Assembly (NCBI RefSeq): GCF_000821305.1
Contig: NZ_CCXK01000017.1
Coordinates: 560,159 to 624,158 of the forward strand
DNA length: 64,000 nucleotides
Source of the DNA: Clostridium culturomicium
Lineage (GTDB): Bacteria > Bacillota > Clostridia > Clostridiales > Clostridiaceae
Reading direction: 5' to 3'
Part shown: positions 1 through 9,390 of the stretch, piece after piece
How the letters are laid out: every line of letters starts with the position of its first letter
Position numbering within the stretch: the first letter of the stretch is position 1
Made by a program: the position numbers and the translations under genes
Notes under the pieces: model-generated
Told to the model about the DNA's origin: nothing
Databases searched by the model: none
The model's input: the letters and a program-made list of their open reading frames with translations, nothing else

Positions 1-336
1 GAAGAGGTTAGGGCTATGAATACCGGGATGGGAATGCAATTTTTACAATATATACACATGAATTTTATGCAGGATATATCCTTAGAAGGTATTTGTGAGA
101 AGTTCTTTCTTAAGCCCTATACAGCACGAGAAACCTTTGAGGAGATTTTTGGCGATAATTTTAACAATATTTTAAATGAAATTAGGATTTCTTATGCTTG
201 TGCATTTTTAAGGTCCTTCGATTATACAGTTTTAGAAATAGCTAATATGTGTGGATTTGAGTCTTTGTCAACCTTTCAAAGGACCTTTAAGGCTTACATG
301 AATCAAAGTCCATCTGAATATAGAAAGTTACTGTGA
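1..336 (+). CDS. AraC-family transcriptional regulator, C-terminal part (5' truncated by window edge)
   Basis: The reading frame is open from the first base, so the true start lies outside the window; an internal ATG at 16 is unlikely to be the start. The visible part is the AraC/XylS DNA-binding domain with two helix-turn-helix motifs: the second carries the usual pattern (VLEIANMCGFESLSTFQRTF, then SPSEYRKLL at the C-terminus). This is seen directly; the effector and the targets cannot be told because the sensor domain is missing. A strong hairpin follows the stop, so this gene is probably not transcribed together with the flavoprotein genes downstream. Confidence 0.85.
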   Translation, partial: EEVRAMNTGMGMQFLQYIHMNFMQDISLEGICEKFFLKPYTARETFEEIFGDNFNNILNEIRISYACAFLRSFDYTVLEIANMCGFESLSTFQRTFKAYMNQSPSEYRKLL

Positions 337-340
337 TAAG

Positions 341-382
341 GCTTCTTAGGTAAATATTCAATTTACTTAAGAAGCTGTTTTA
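341..382 (+). terminator. Terminator after the AraC-type gene
   Basis: A 15-bp stem (341-355 with 361-375, one G-T pair) and a 5-base loop are followed by TGTTTT. It lies five bases after the stop of the AraC-type gene. Confidence 0.8.
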
Positions 383-514
383 ATAGTATTAGTTATTAGA
401 TTCTCTAAAAAGGTAACGTAAACAACTTAAAATAGGTAGTGTTTTTGTTGGATTTTGAAGTGCATAAATGATAACAAAACTTTAAATTTTGAACATACTG
501 ATATACTTCTTATT

Positions 515-523
515 TGTTATAAT
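515..523 (+). promoter_or_regulatory. Extended -10 promoter of the flavoprotein pair
   Basis: TGTTATAAT is a perfect extended -10 element. It would start transcription near 530, leaving a short leader with the SD AAAGGAGGT at 534-542 before the ATG at 549. No good -35 lies 17 bases upstream. An AGTGCATAAAT sequence at 459-469 resembles a half-site seen near both PucR genes. Confidence 0.5.
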
Positions 524-548
524 TATGTCAAATAAAGGAGGTATAGTT

Positions 549-2480
549 ATGTTTAATCATTTATTTCAACTAATTAAAATTCGTGATATGGAACTGCTAA
601 ATCGAGTTATAATGCCAGCAATGGGAACACGTATGGCAAATGAAAAAAGTGAGATTACACAAAGGTTAATTGATTACCATGAGGCAAGGGCTAAGGGAGG
701 CTGCGGACTAAATATTGTTGAGGTAGCTTCAGTTCATAGTCCAAGTGCACCAGCTCATTTTGTATCAATTAGTGAGGATTCATTTATAGCAGGGCATAAA
801 AAACTTACAAGTGCAATTCATGAAGCAGGTGGAAAAGCTGGAATACAGCTTTGGCAGGGATCTATTGCTGTTGGTATGGACCCAAAGGCAAAAATCTTTG
901 TGGCTAGTGATATGCCTTTTGGCAAATATACTATACCAGCAATAACTAAGAATGAGATAAAGGAAATAGTAGACTCTTATGGAAAGGCAGCAAGGCGATG
1001 TGTGGAAGCAGGGTACGATTGTATTGAGTTCCACTGTGCTCACAATTATTTACCTCACTCATTTTTAAGTGGAGGCTTTAATCGAAGACAGGATGAATAT
1101 GGTGGTAGCTTTGAGAATAGGATGAGATTTCCTTTAGAGTGTATTGAAGCAATTAGAAATAATATTCCAGAGGGTATGCCTTTATTCATGAGAATTGATG
1201 CCCATGATGATTGTTTGCCAAATGGGTTAATTATTGAAGAGATTATAGAGTTTTGTAAAAGAGCAAAGGAAGCTGGAGTAGATGTTTTAGATGTATCCAG
1301 GGGAAATATTATCACACCTGCATCTATCTATGAAGTTCCGCCAATTGATATTCCAAATGGATTTAATGTTGAAAATGCCAGCCGTATTAGAAAAGAAACA
1401 GGAATGGTTACAATAGCAGTTGGAAGAATTAATACACCAGAACTTGGTGAGAACATAATAAAAGAGAATAAAGCAGATATGGTTGTTATGGGAAGGGCAC
1501 AACTTGCTGACCCTGAATTCTGTAATAAAGCAAAAACAGGGAAGGTTAAGGATATCATTTATTGTGTAGGCTGTAACCAAGGCTGCTATGATGGCTTCTG
1601 TGATGTAGAAAACAGAGAATTTATCACCTGTTTGAGAAATCCAAGTTTAGGCCATGAAAAAGAGTACAACCTTCATAAAACCGATACTCCTAAGAAGGTA
1701 CTTATCGCAGGTGGGGGAATGGCAGGAATGGAAGCTGCTAGAGTCTTAAAAGAAAGAGGACATATACCAGTTATATATGAAGCTGGAGAAAGCCTTGGTG
1801 GTCAATTTGTGACAGCTGGTGAGGCTCCTGGAAAGGGCGAAATGAAGAGAGCAGCAATCCTTTACGGTGAAAAAATACAAGCTTTAGGGATTCCTGTACA
1901 TTTTAACACGTTTATAACTGAAGACATAATTTCAAAAGAAAACCCAGACCAGGTTATTATCTCCATTGGTGCATCACCTATAAACTTAAAACTCGAAGGA
2001 ATCGAGAAAAAGCCAGTATATAATTCCCATGAGGTTTTAAAAGGAAAAGTAAGACCAGAAGGAATGGTTGCTGTAATAGGTGGAGGACTTGTAGGTCTTG
2101 AGACTGCAGATGCCTTAGCTACAACTGGTAATCCAGTAAAGGTTTTAGAGATGAAGGAAGTAGCAGGTGCAGACCTTGGAAGCCTTAGAAAAATAGCTGT
2201 AATGCAGAAAATGAAGAGTCTTGGTGTTGAAATAATTGTTAATGCCACCTGTGTAGCTGTAGAAGAGCAGGGAATAGTGATTGAACATGAGGGCAAGAGA
2301 GAAATAGTGAGCTGTGACAGTATTGTAGTGGCTGTTGGAGCTAAATCCAATGACAACTCAGAACTTGTGGCTTTATGTGAAGCGAAAAATATCCCATTTG
2401 AGCTTATTGGAGATGCGAAAAAACCTAGAAGAGCTATAAATGCTATTGAAGAAGGCTTCTTAGTAGCTCGTACTTTATAG
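549..2480 (+). CDS. NADH:flavin oxidoreductase / 2,4-dienoyl-CoA reductase-type flavoprotein 1
   Basis: A cytosolic three-domain enzyme of the FadH/BaiCD/2-enoate reductase group, which reduces activated C=C bonds with FMN, a 4Fe-4S cluster and FAD. The N-terminal TIM barrel of old yellow enzyme type is followed by the cluster motif CVGCNQGC with a further Cys after a 14-residue gap (one extra Cys inside), then two dinucleotide folds (GGGMAGMEAARVL and VIGGGLVGLETADAL). The start is ATG 549, which has a perfect SD; an ATG at 489 has none. At 643 residues it has full family length. The next gene, a paralogue, follows after 11 bases. The substrate is unknown; closeness to allantoin genes suggests a role as reductase or electron sink there, but that is inference. 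Confidence 0.85.
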   Translation: MFNHLFQLIKIRDMELLNRVIMPAMGTRMANEKSEITQRLIDYHEARAKGGCGLNIVEVASVHSPSAPAHFVSISEDSFIAGHKKLTSAIHEAGGKAGIQLWQGSIAVGMDPKAKIFVASDMPFGKYTIPAITKNEIKEIVDSYGKAARRCVEAGYDCIEFHCAHNYLPHSFLSGGFNRRQDEYGGSFENRMRFPLECIEAIRNNIPEGMPLFMRIDAHDDCLPNGLIIEEIIEFCKRAKEAGVDVLDVSRGNIITPASIYEVPPIDIPNGFNVENASRIRKETGMVTIAVGRINTPELGENIIKENKADMVVMGRAQLADPEFCNKAKTGKVKDIIYCVGCNQGCYDGFCDVENREFITCLRNPSLGHEKEYNLHKTDTPKKVLIAGGGMAGMEAARVLKERGHIPVIYEAGESLGGQFVTAGEAPGKGEMKRAAILYGEKIQALGIPVHFNTFITEDIISKENPDQVIISIGASPINLKLEGIEKKPVYNSHEVLKGKVRPEGMVAVIGGGLVGLETADALATTGNPVKVLEMKEVAGADLGSLRKIAVMQKMKSLGVEIIVNATCVAVEEQGIVIEHEGKREIVSCDSIVVAVGAKSNDNSELVALCEAKNIPFELIGDAKKPRRAINAIEEGFLVARTL

Positions 2481-2491
2481 GAGGGAGAATT

Positions 2492-4429
2492 ATGAATTCA
2501 AAGCTATTTGAAGAATTACAAATTGGGTCTATGAAACTTAAAAATAGAACCTTCATGGCACCTATGTCTTTAGGGTATGAAAGTCAGGATGGAACTATAA
2601 ATGAAACTTTAGAAGAGTACTGGGTAGCAAGAGCGGCAGGTGGAGTCGGATGCATAATCCTTGATGCTTTATCTGTGGATCCAAGGGTGCCTTACTTAGG
2701 AAATACCTTGAGCTTTAGAGGAGAGGAAAGTATTGTAGCTTATAAAAAATTTACTGATAGGATTCATCAGTACGGTACAAAGGTAATTCCTCAAATTACC
2801 CATCCAGGTCCTGAAAGTGTTAGCTCATTCTTTGGGGTTACTCCTGTTGCCAGCAGTTCTTATATTAACTCAATGGGACAGGTTACAAGGGAATTAATGT
2901 TAGAAGAAATTCCTAATATAATTGCGCAGTATGCGGCTGCAGCTTACTGTGCAAAGCAGGCTGGATTCGATGGAATTGAATTACACAGTGCTCACGCATA
3001 TATGCTACTAGGTTCCTTCTTATCGCCAATGAGGAATAAAAGAACAGATAGATATGGTGGATCTTTAGATAATCGCAGCAGATTATTATTTGAAGTAATT
3101 GAAGCCATAAAAGAAAAGTGCGGAAAGGAATTTCCTATTGTTTTAAGAATAAGTGGTAGTGAAAGAAATGAACAAGGAAATACTTTAGAGGATATTAAAT
3201 ACCTTGTTCCAAGGCTTATTGAAAGCGGTATTGATGCCTTTGAAGTAAGTGGTGGAACTCAATATGAAAAGTGTAATAAAATTATTCCTTGCCATGGTGA
3301 AATTAGAGGATTAAATGTAAAGGAAGCAGAAGAGATTAAAAAGATTTCTACAGTGCCGGTTATTGTGGTAGGAAAGATTAATGAGCCAACATATGCGGCT
3401 TACTTAGTGGATAGTGGAAAAGTAGATGGAGTAGTAATAGGAAGAGCACTTTTATCAGATGAGGAATTTGTTAAGAAAGCTGAAGAAGGAAGAATAGATG
3501 AAATTGCTCCTTGTGCTGCCTGTGGTATTGGATGCATTGGGGAGCAAACTAAGAGAAGGCCTGCTTCCTGTGTAATAAATCCAAGGCTGGGAAAAGAGAA
3601 GCACTTAAATTTAACTAAAGCTGAAGAAAGAAAAAAAGTAGTAGTTGTGGGTGGTGGAATTGCAGGCATGGCAACTGCTAGAGCAATGGCAATTAAAGGT
3701 CATCAGGTTATTTTGATGGAGAAAGAGAATAAGCTTGGTGGACAATTAAATGTTGCTTGCATACCACCTCATAAACAAGAAATCAGTAAATGGATTTCTT
3801 ACTTGAATAATGAATTAAAGCGCTTATACATTGATGTTAAATACGGAGCTAAGGCTACTAAGGAGTTAATAGACAGCTTCAATCCTGATATAGTGGTAAC
3901 AGCCAGTGGAGCTAATGAGATAATTCCTAACATTCCAGGAGTTAATAAAGAAAAAGCAATCACTGCACAAAAGGTTTTAAAAAATGAAGAAGTGATTTTA
4001 GGTGGAAATGTTTTAATTGTAGGTGGAGGAATGGTTGGCTGTGAAGTTGCAGAATATTTAATTCATAGCAAACGTGGACCAATGGAGATTACCTTAATAG
4101 AAATGACTGCAGCTATTGGTGCTGGAATGGTTCCAAACAACTTGGCTCCAATGATGGAACGTTTGTATAAATCAAGGGTTAAAATCATGACTAACACAAA
4201 ACTTTTAAGTGTTGATGGACAAGATGTTGAAGTAGAGTATAGAGGAAGCTCAATGCAAATGAAAGGTTTTACCCATATTATCTATGCCTGTGGTTCTGTT
4301 GCAGAGAATTCTTTGTATGAGGAAATCAAGGACTCCTATGAAAAAGTTATTTGTATTGGGGATGCGAAAGGACCAAGACAAGCACTTGAAGCTGTACGTG
4401 AAGGCTGGGAAGCAGCAATGGAAATTTAG
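2492..4429 (+). CDS. NADH:flavin oxidoreductase / 2,4-dienoyl-CoA reductase-type flavoprotein 2
   Basis: A 645-residue paralogue of the preceding gene with the same order: FMN TIM barrel, 4Fe-4S motif in the standard spacing (CAACGIGC, then Cys after 11 residues), and FAD and NAD(P) dinucleotide folds (VVGGGIAGMATARAMA; IVGGGMVGCEVAEYL). SD GGAGGGAGAA precedes the ATG. The 11-base gap to the first enzyme implies one operon, and the two may form a heteromer or act in sequence as BaiCD and BaiH do on related substrates. No bile-acid genes are near. A terminator follows, so this pair is a unit apart from the pucR gene downstream. Substrate unknown. Confidence 0.85.
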   Translation: MNSKLFEELQIGSMKLKNRTFMAPMSLGYESQDGTINETLEEYWVARAAGGVGCIILDALSVDPRVPYLGNTLSFRGEESIVAYKKFTDRIHQYGTKVIPQITHPGPESVSSFFGVTPVASSSYINSMGQVTRELMLEEIPNIIAQYAAAAYCAKQAGFDGIELHSAHAYMLLGSFLSPMRNKRTDRYGGSLDNRSRLLFEVIEAIKEKCGKEFPIVLRISGSERNEQGNTLEDIKYLVPRLIESGIDAFEVSGGTQYEKCNKIIPCHGEIRGLNVKEAEEIKKISTVPVIVVGKINEPTYAAYLVDSGKVDGVVIGRALLSDEEFVKKAEEGRIDEIAPCAACGIGCIGEQTKRRPASCVINPRLGKEKHLNLTKAEERKKVVVVGGGIAGMATARAMAIKGHQVILMEKENKLGGQLNVACIPPHKQEISKWISYLNNELKRLYIDVKYGAKATKELIDSFNPDIVVTASGANEIIPNIPGVNKEKAITAQKVLKNEEVILGGNVLIVGGGMVGCEVAEYLIHSKRGPMEITLIEMTAAIGAGMVPNNLAPMMERLYKSRVKIMTNTKLLSVDGQDVEVEYRGSSMQMKGFTHIIYACGSVAENSLYEEIKDSYEKVICIGDAKGPRQALEAVREGWEAAMEI

Positions 4430-4542
4430 GTTTATTGGAGTATTTTATAGATGGATTATTGTTAAGCGTAAAATGTTACCATTAAGGTAGGTTTCTTTTA
4501 TAAAAGACTTTTAAATTTGTAATTAAATAATTGATGAATTCT

Positions 4543-4578
4543 AACTCCTCTCAGGATTGCACTGAGGGGAGTTTTTTT
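4543..4578 (+). terminator. Terminator of the flavoprotein pair
   Basis: An 11-bp stem (4543-4553 with 4563-4573, one G-T pair) and 9-base loop run into a seven-T tract. Confidence 0.85.
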
Positions 4579-4777
4579 ACTTAGCAGGGTAAGGATAAGA
4601 GGTTGTAGAAAGGTTTTTCTAGAGAAGAGAACTTGAGAAAATTTGATAATGTAAGAGTAGACTTAGGCAAAGAGAATCATTTTAGATATGTAGACAGTGC
4701 AAAATAATAAATATCTAACAATTTACAATATTTAAAATATTGTGTATAATTTTTAATATATCAGCATGAAGGGCTAA

Positions 4778-4801
4778 AAATAGTTAAAATTTTAACTATT
4801 T
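4778..4801. promoter_or_regulatory. 24-bp perfect palindrome upstream of the PucR gene, candidate operator
   Basis: The two 12-base halves are AAATAGTTAAAA and its exact complement. The site sits 46-69 bases before the PucR start and ends about ten bases before TATACT (4812), so it would overlap the -35 region. That position fits autoregulation, but binding is inference. Confidence 0.45.
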
Positions 4802-4846
4802 GGATTTTGTATATACTTTAAAATCATTGTAGAGAGTTGGGGTAAG

Positions 4847-6535
4847 ATGATATTTAGTATTCGACAGCTATTAACCACAGAAACTTTAAAGATGGCCAAG
4901 ATACTTGGAGGAAAAGAAGGGCTTAATAATGAGATTAAGGGAGTAACAATTATAGAAGCTCCAGACATTGTAAGGTTTATTAATGGGGGAGAAGTATTGT
5001 TAACAGGCTTGTATGCTTTTAAAAGCTCCTCTTTGGAAACCTTTAAAGGATATATGGATGCCTTAGCAAGCAAGAGTGTTGCAGCACTTATAATTAAACG
5101 TGGCAGGAATGTAGAATTTTCAGAACGAAAAATAGAAATGTTAGTAAATTTGGCAGAGGAACATAACATACCAGTTTTAGAGATTCCCTTTGAAATTTCT
5201 TTTAAAGATATCATGAGTTTAATTATGGAAAATCTCTTTAATGAGGAAGTAACAAAGTTGAAGTATTTTAAAACTACCCATGAGAACTTTGCAGCTCTGT
5301 CACTTTCATTAAATACTTCAGAAAATGGTATAGAAAGAATTATTGATGTTCTTTCTAAGTTGATTGATAACCCAGTATCAGTTTTTAATTACAATAAAGT
5401 ATGCTTATCGACTACAAATGAGGATATAAATAATTTAAAGATTAATGATACTGCTGAACAGGTTGAAATTGGTTTCTATTCAACCTATAACTATCTAAGA
5501 CAGCGAATTATTATTGATGGTAATGAAAGAAATCAGTACTTAATATATTTAAATATAACTGCAGACATGAAGGGCTATCTGGTAATTACAGAAATTAATG
5601 ACGCTATCGATACAATGGATTACATAGCCATAGAAAATGCTATTACAGAAATACTTCATGAATGTTCAAGACAATATGCTATTTCAGAGGTGGAGAAGAA
5701 GTTTCAAAATGATATAATATATAATTTGCTCAATGGAAAGATACATTCAAAGGATCAATTGCTTAAAAGTACTAATCTTTTAGATATGAAGCTTGATGGA
5801 AACTATAGAGTTCTTGTATTTGGATTACAGCCAGCACGTGCAGATGTATATTTAGATTTCGACAGTAAAACCCAGCATACTAACTTTCTAAATGATGCAA
5901 TAAATATGTATTTTGAAAATGCAAGAATTCAAAATGATATTGACCGAATAATTGTTATACAAGAAGTAGAGGCAAATCAGAAGGAAGAGGATTATCGAAA
6001 AGAGATAAAAATTATAGCAGAAAAAGTACAACAATATATAAAACAGCATTTAAAGGAACTAAGAGTTAAGGCTGGAATAGGTAAGGTTGTAAGTGGAATT
6101 ATAAATCTTCCTAAGAGCTTTAAGGAAGCTAAGGATGCTTTTCACTTTGCAGATGTGGCCATTGAAATATCAAATGTTGGAATATCCAGGATTATATTGT
6201 TTTCTGATTTAGGAATTTTTAAATTGCTATGCCAAATAGAAGATACTAATACGCTGCTTGAATATATTCCTCAATCACTTCAAAAATTATATAATTATAA
6301 GAAAACGCAAAGGGATGATTTACTATTAACATTAAAAACTTATCTTGAACGAAATCAAAATCTTAAGAAAACAGCAAAAGATTTATATATACACTATAAA
6401 ACTGCTGCTTATAGAATAGATAAAATTATAACCATAACTGGCATTGATTTTGAGAATCCTAGTGAGGTTCTAGCTGTAAGAATAGGATTTATAGTTCACA
6501 AGATGATGGAAAATCTCAATAGCGATATAATATAA
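4847..6535 (+). CDS. PucR-family transcriptional regulator
   Basis: A 562-residue regulator of the PucR/CdaR type, the family controlling purine and allantoin catabolism in Bacillus. The N-terminal PucR domain (about 5-125) is followed by a GGDEF-like middle region and the C-terminal HTH_30 DNA-binding domain (about 495-555: KKTAKDLYIHYKTAAYRIDK). It lies between the flavoprotein pair and the allantoin genes, all on the same strand, and is the obvious candidate regulator for both. Upstream is a perfect 24-bp palindrome; downstream is a strong terminator, so it is a single-gene unit. The inducer (allantoin or a breakdown product) is inferred from context. Confidence 0.85.
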   Translation: MIFSIRQLLTTETLKMAKILGGKEGLNNEIKGVTIIEAPDIVRFINGGEVLLTGLYAFKSSSLETFKGYMDALASKSVAALIIKRGRNVEFSERKIEMLVNLAEEHNIPVLEIPFEISFKDIMSLIMENLFNEEVTKLKYFKTTHENFAALSLSLNTSENGIERIIDVLSKLIDNPVSVFNYNKVCLSTTNEDINNLKINDTAEQVEIGFYSTYNYLRQRIIIDGNERNQYLIYLNITADMKGYLVITEINDAIDTMDYIAIENAITEILHECSRQYAISEVEKKFQNDIIYNLLNGKIHSKDQLLKSTNLLDMKLDGNYRVLVFGLQPARADVYLDFDSKTQHTNFLNDAINMYFENARIQNDIDRIIVIQEVEANQKEEDYRKEIKIIAEKVQQYIKQHLKELRVKAGIGKVVSGIINLPKSFKEAKDAFHFADVAIEISNVGISRIILFSDLGIFKLLCQIEDTNTLLEYIPQSLQKLYNYKKTQRDDLLLTLKTYLERNQNLKKTAKDLYIHYKTAAYRIDKIITITGIDFENPSEVLAVRIGFIVHKMMENLNSDII

Positions 6536-6602
6536 AAACATGTTAGTTAAATATATATTCTAAATAAGAAAGATTAATGAGTATTTAAAAATAAGTGTAA
6601 AA

Positions 6603-6648
6603 AAAGAAATATATTTTATCCATTATGGATAAAATATATTTCTTTTTT
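6603..6648. terminator. Terminator after the PucR gene
   Basis: A perfect 19-bp inverted repeat (6603-6621 with 6627-6645) and 5-base loop, flanked by A on the left and T on the right, so it could work in both directions. Confidence 0.85.
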
Positions 6649-6686
6649 TATCTAATTGAAGCGATGTAATTTGTTAAATAAATATC

Positions 6687-6692
6687 TATAAT
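6687..6692 (+). promoter_or_regulatory. -10-like element before the allantoin operon
   Basis: TATAAT lies 61 bases before the allantoinase-like start. No good -35 is found at the normal distance, which would suit an activator-dependent promoter. Weak evidence. Confidence 0.3.
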
Positions 6693-6753
6693 ATTAACCA
6701 TAGAAAGAATTTTCAGAAAAATAAAAATTGTCGTTTAATTGGAGGTGAAGGAA

Positions 6754-8106
6754 TTGCATAAAAGTTATGATTTAATTATTCGAAATGGGATAGTTGTTTT
6801 TAATGATAGAATTCATAAGGCTGATATAGGGGTTTATGATGGGAGAATTGTTGAAATCGTTGATGAGATAGTAGGAGATGCTAACGAGGTTATTGATGCA
6901 TTTGGACTTCATGTTTTTCCTGCTACAACAGATGGACATGTCCACTTTAATTCTCCAGGTAGAATGGAGTGGGAAACTATTCAGAATGGAAGTCAAGCAG
7001 TTGCGGCTGCAGGGGGAACAGCATATTTCGATATGCCTCTAAATAGTTCTCCATGTACATTAGATAGAAAGACATTTCAAGAAAAACTAGAAATAGCAAA
7101 ACGAGATTCTCTTTGTGATTTTGGTTTATGGGGAGGATTTTCACCAAATAATATAGATAAATTTGAAGAGCTTGCAGAGTGTGGAGTAATTGGGTTTAAA
7201 GCCTTTGACTGCTTTAGTGGTATTGATGAGTTTCCTGGTTCAGATGATTACACATTCTTAAAGGGTATGGAGAAGCTGAAAAAACTAAATCTTCCACTGA
7301 TGGTTCATTGTGAGAATGATGAGCTTACAAGGAGACTTACAGAGAATGCACGGAAAAGTGGAAAAACAGGAGTATGGGATTACTTCGCTGCCCATGCACC
7401 AATTACTGAAATAGAAAGTATAGGACGAGTTATTAGCTTTGCTGAGGAAACGGGATGTAGATTAATTATCGCACATATAAGCACAGCAAAGGGTGTGGAG
7501 CTTGTTACCGAGGCAAGAAGAAGAGGTGTAGATGTTTCTTGTGAGACAATTGGACATTATCTGTATCTAACAGATTACGATGTTGAACGTATGGGAACTA
7601 TCGGAAAATGTTCACCTCCTATAAGGGATGCAGAAAATCAGTTAAAGTTATGGGTAAAATTATTTAATGATGAGATTACATTTATTTCTTCTGATCACTC
7701 TCCTTGTGATCCAAAACTTAAAGAGGGAGAATTCTTAAATGTATGGGGAGGTATTTCTGCCTGTCAGACAACTTTACCTGGCTTATTGAAGCATGGATAC
7801 CATGATAGAAAATTACCACTTCATAAAATATCAAGGTTAACAGCTTCAAATGTTAATGAAGTCTTTGGTATTAAAGGAAAAGGAAAGATCGAAATAGGTT
7901 ATGATGCAGACTTTACACTGGTTGATCTTGATAAGGAATATGTATTACAAGCTGAAGATTTATTCTATTTACACAAGGTTAGTCCATATGTAAATAGCAA
8001 ATTCCATGGATTGGTTGTTCAAACAATTTTGAGAGGCACAACTATTTATAAAAATGGAAAAATAGTATCAGAACCAATAGGAAAGCTGATAACTCCAAAA
8101 AGATAA
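6754..8106 (+). CDS. Allantoinase/dihydropyrimidinase-like cyclic amidohydrolase
   Basis: A 450-residue metal-dependent amidohydrolase that opens hydantoin-type rings; allantoin to allantoate is the likely reaction. All binuclear metal residues are visible: HVH (about residue 62-64), the Lys to be carboxylated in GFKAF, His in MVHCEN and IAHIST, and Asp in SSDHSPCD, a form typical of allantoinases. The start is taken as TTG 6754, because GGAGGTG at 6741-6747 is the SD and rules out the TTG at 6739. A second, more classical allantoinase is encoded at 16117; this copy is clearly diverged, so it may act on another ring compound or stereoisomer. First gene of the allantoin operon. Confidence 0.8.
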   Translation: MHKSYDLIIRNGIVVFNDRIHKADIGVYDGRIVEIVDEIVGDANEVIDAFGLHVFPATTDGHVHFNSPGRMEWETIQNGSQAVAAAGGTAYFDMPLNSSPCTLDRKTFQEKLEIAKRDSLCDFGLWGGFSPNNIDKFEELAECGVIGFKAFDCFSGIDEFPGSDDYTFLKGMEKLKKLNLPLMVHCENDELTRRLTENARKSGKTGVWDYFAAHAPITEIESIGRVISFAEETGCRLIIAHISTAKGVELVTEARRRGVDVSCETIGHYLYLTDYDVERMGTIGKCSPPIRDAENQLKLWVKLFNDEITFISSDHSPCDPKLKEGEFLNVWGGISACQTTLPGLLKHGYHDRKLPLHKISRLTASNVNEVFGIKGKGKIEIGYDADFTLVDLDKEYVLQAEDLFYLHKVSPYVNSKFHGLVVQTILRGTTIYKNGKIVSEPIGKLITPKR

Positions 8107-8126
8107 ATGAAAAGGGTGTGAAATTT

Positions 8127-9359
8127 TTGTCAGAGATTTTGAAGGAGAAGATAGTTGGGCTCATTGAGCGTGTGGCTGAAAAAGCATCTGATCCAAAGGG
8201 AGGAATTACCCGTCTTCTTTACTCTAAGGAATGGGTAGATACTCAGATAGAGTTAAAGAAGATTATGGAGGAAGAGGGATTAACTACATACTTTGATGAA
8301 GTAGGAAATTTGTATGGCTGCTTAGAAGGTGACAAGCTATCAGAAGAAACTATAATGACAGGTTCCCATGTGGACACTGTTGTGAACGGCGGTAAGTATG
8401 ATGGTATGTATGGAATCATTGCTGGAATTGTGGCTTTAGGCTACTTGAAAGAAAAGTATGGTAAGGGACGTCGCAATCTTGAGGTAGTATCCTTTGCTGA
8501 AGAGGAAGGCTCACGTTTTCCTACAGTTTTCTGGGGAAGTAAAAACTTCTTAGGTTGTGAAAATAAAGAGGAAGTTGAATATATTGAAGATGGTAATGGC
8601 ATTGTGTTTAAAGATGCAATTCATGAAGCAGGTTTTGACTTTAAAAAATCCTCAGGAAACAGAAGGCGGAATGTAAAAGCATTTTTAGAAGCACATATAG
8701 AACAGGGGAATATTTTAGAAATCGAAAAAAAAGAAATTGGCATAGTTGATAGTATTGCAGGGCAGAGAAGATATAAGGTTGAAGTAGTAGGAACAGCAAA
8801 TCATGCAGGAACAACACCAATGGAATATCGACGTGATGCTTTTTATGCAGCTAGCAAAATGATTAGCTCTATTTTAGATAAAGCAAGGTATTATGGAAAT
8901 CCTTTAGTTGCAACAGCTGGTTTTATAGAGGTAAATCCAAATGTTGGAAACGTGGTTCCGGGAAGAGCAGAATTTACTTTAGACATTAGGCATACAGAAG
9001 AAGAGTTTCTAAAGAAATTTACAGAGGAAATGATTTCATTTATGAAGGAAACTGCTAATGAATGTAATGTAGAAGTTCAGGTTCATATGTGGATGAATGA
9101 ACCTCCAGTTCCTATGAATAAGGAAATTGTGGATTGTATTGAACAGGTTTGTGACAAGAAAAATATCGAGTACAGGGTTATGCATAGTGGGGCAGGACAT
9201 GATTCTCAATTAATTGCAAAAGAAATCCCTACTGCAATGATTTTTGTTCCAAGTGAAAATGGAATTAGTCACAATCCAAATGAGTACACTGACCCACATT
9301 ATCTTGCAAAGGGAGTTGAAGTTTTGATAGACAGTATCTATCAATTAACATACAAATAA
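8127..9359 (+). CDS. allC: Allantoate amidohydrolase (AllC)
   Basis: An M20-family zinc amidohydrolase that removes the carbamoyl group from allantoate, giving ureidoglycine, ammonia and CO2. Zinc and catalytic residues are in GSHVDTVVNGGKYDG and FAEEEGSRFP, and HNPN near the end. Stretches such as ITRLLYSKEW, EEEGSRFP followed by VFWGSKN, and RVMHSGAGHDSQ agree closely with remembered E. coli AllC. TTG 8127 is favoured because the SD AAGGGTG lies eight bases upstream; GTG 8118 would overlap that SD. The gene follows the allantoinase-like gene by 20 bases and precedes allE, in pathway order. Confidence 0.9.
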   Translation: MSEILKEKIVGLIERVAEKASDPKGGITRLLYSKEWVDTQIELKKIMEEEGLTTYFDEVGNLYGCLEGDKLSEETIMTGSHVDTVVNGGKYDGMYGIIAGIVALGYLKEKYGKGRRNLEVVSFAEEEGSRFPTVFWGSKNFLGCENKEEVEYIEDGNGIVFKDAIHEAGFDFKKSSGNRRRNVKAFLEAHIEQGNILEIEKKEIGIVDSIAGQRRYKVEVVGTANHAGTTPMEYRRDAFYAASKMISSILDKARYYGNPLVATAGFIEVNPNVGNVVPGRAEFTLDIRHTEEEFLKKFTEEMISFMKETANECNVEVQVHMWMNEPPVPMNKEIVDCIEQVCDKKNIEYRVMHSGAGHDSQLIAKEIPTAMIFVPSENGISHNPNEYTDPHYLAKGVEVLIDSIYQLTYK

Positions 9360-9390
9360 TTTAAATGTAAAAGTAAAAGGAGGAATTAAA

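Larger units (their letters stand above)
4430..4846. other. Intergenic region with terminator and pucR control region
   Basis: 417 bases without a convincing gene. It holds the terminator of the flavoprotein pair, an AGTGCAAAAT sequence at 4696-4705, a 24-bp palindrome at 4778-4801 and a -10-like TATACT at 4812-4817 ahead of the PucR gene. Confidence 0.6.

Noticed and set aside
549..4429. Flavoprotein pair as bile-acid enzymes BaiCD/BaiH or as the bilirubin reductase BilR
   Set aside because: The layout is the same as in BaiCD/BaiH, but no other bai gene is near and the family is broad. Nothing diagnostic for BilR was seen, so only the family is stated.
4284..4490. 68-codon frame overlapping the end of the second flavoprotein
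   Set aside because: It lies mostly within a certain gene in another frame, with no SD and no recognisable motif.
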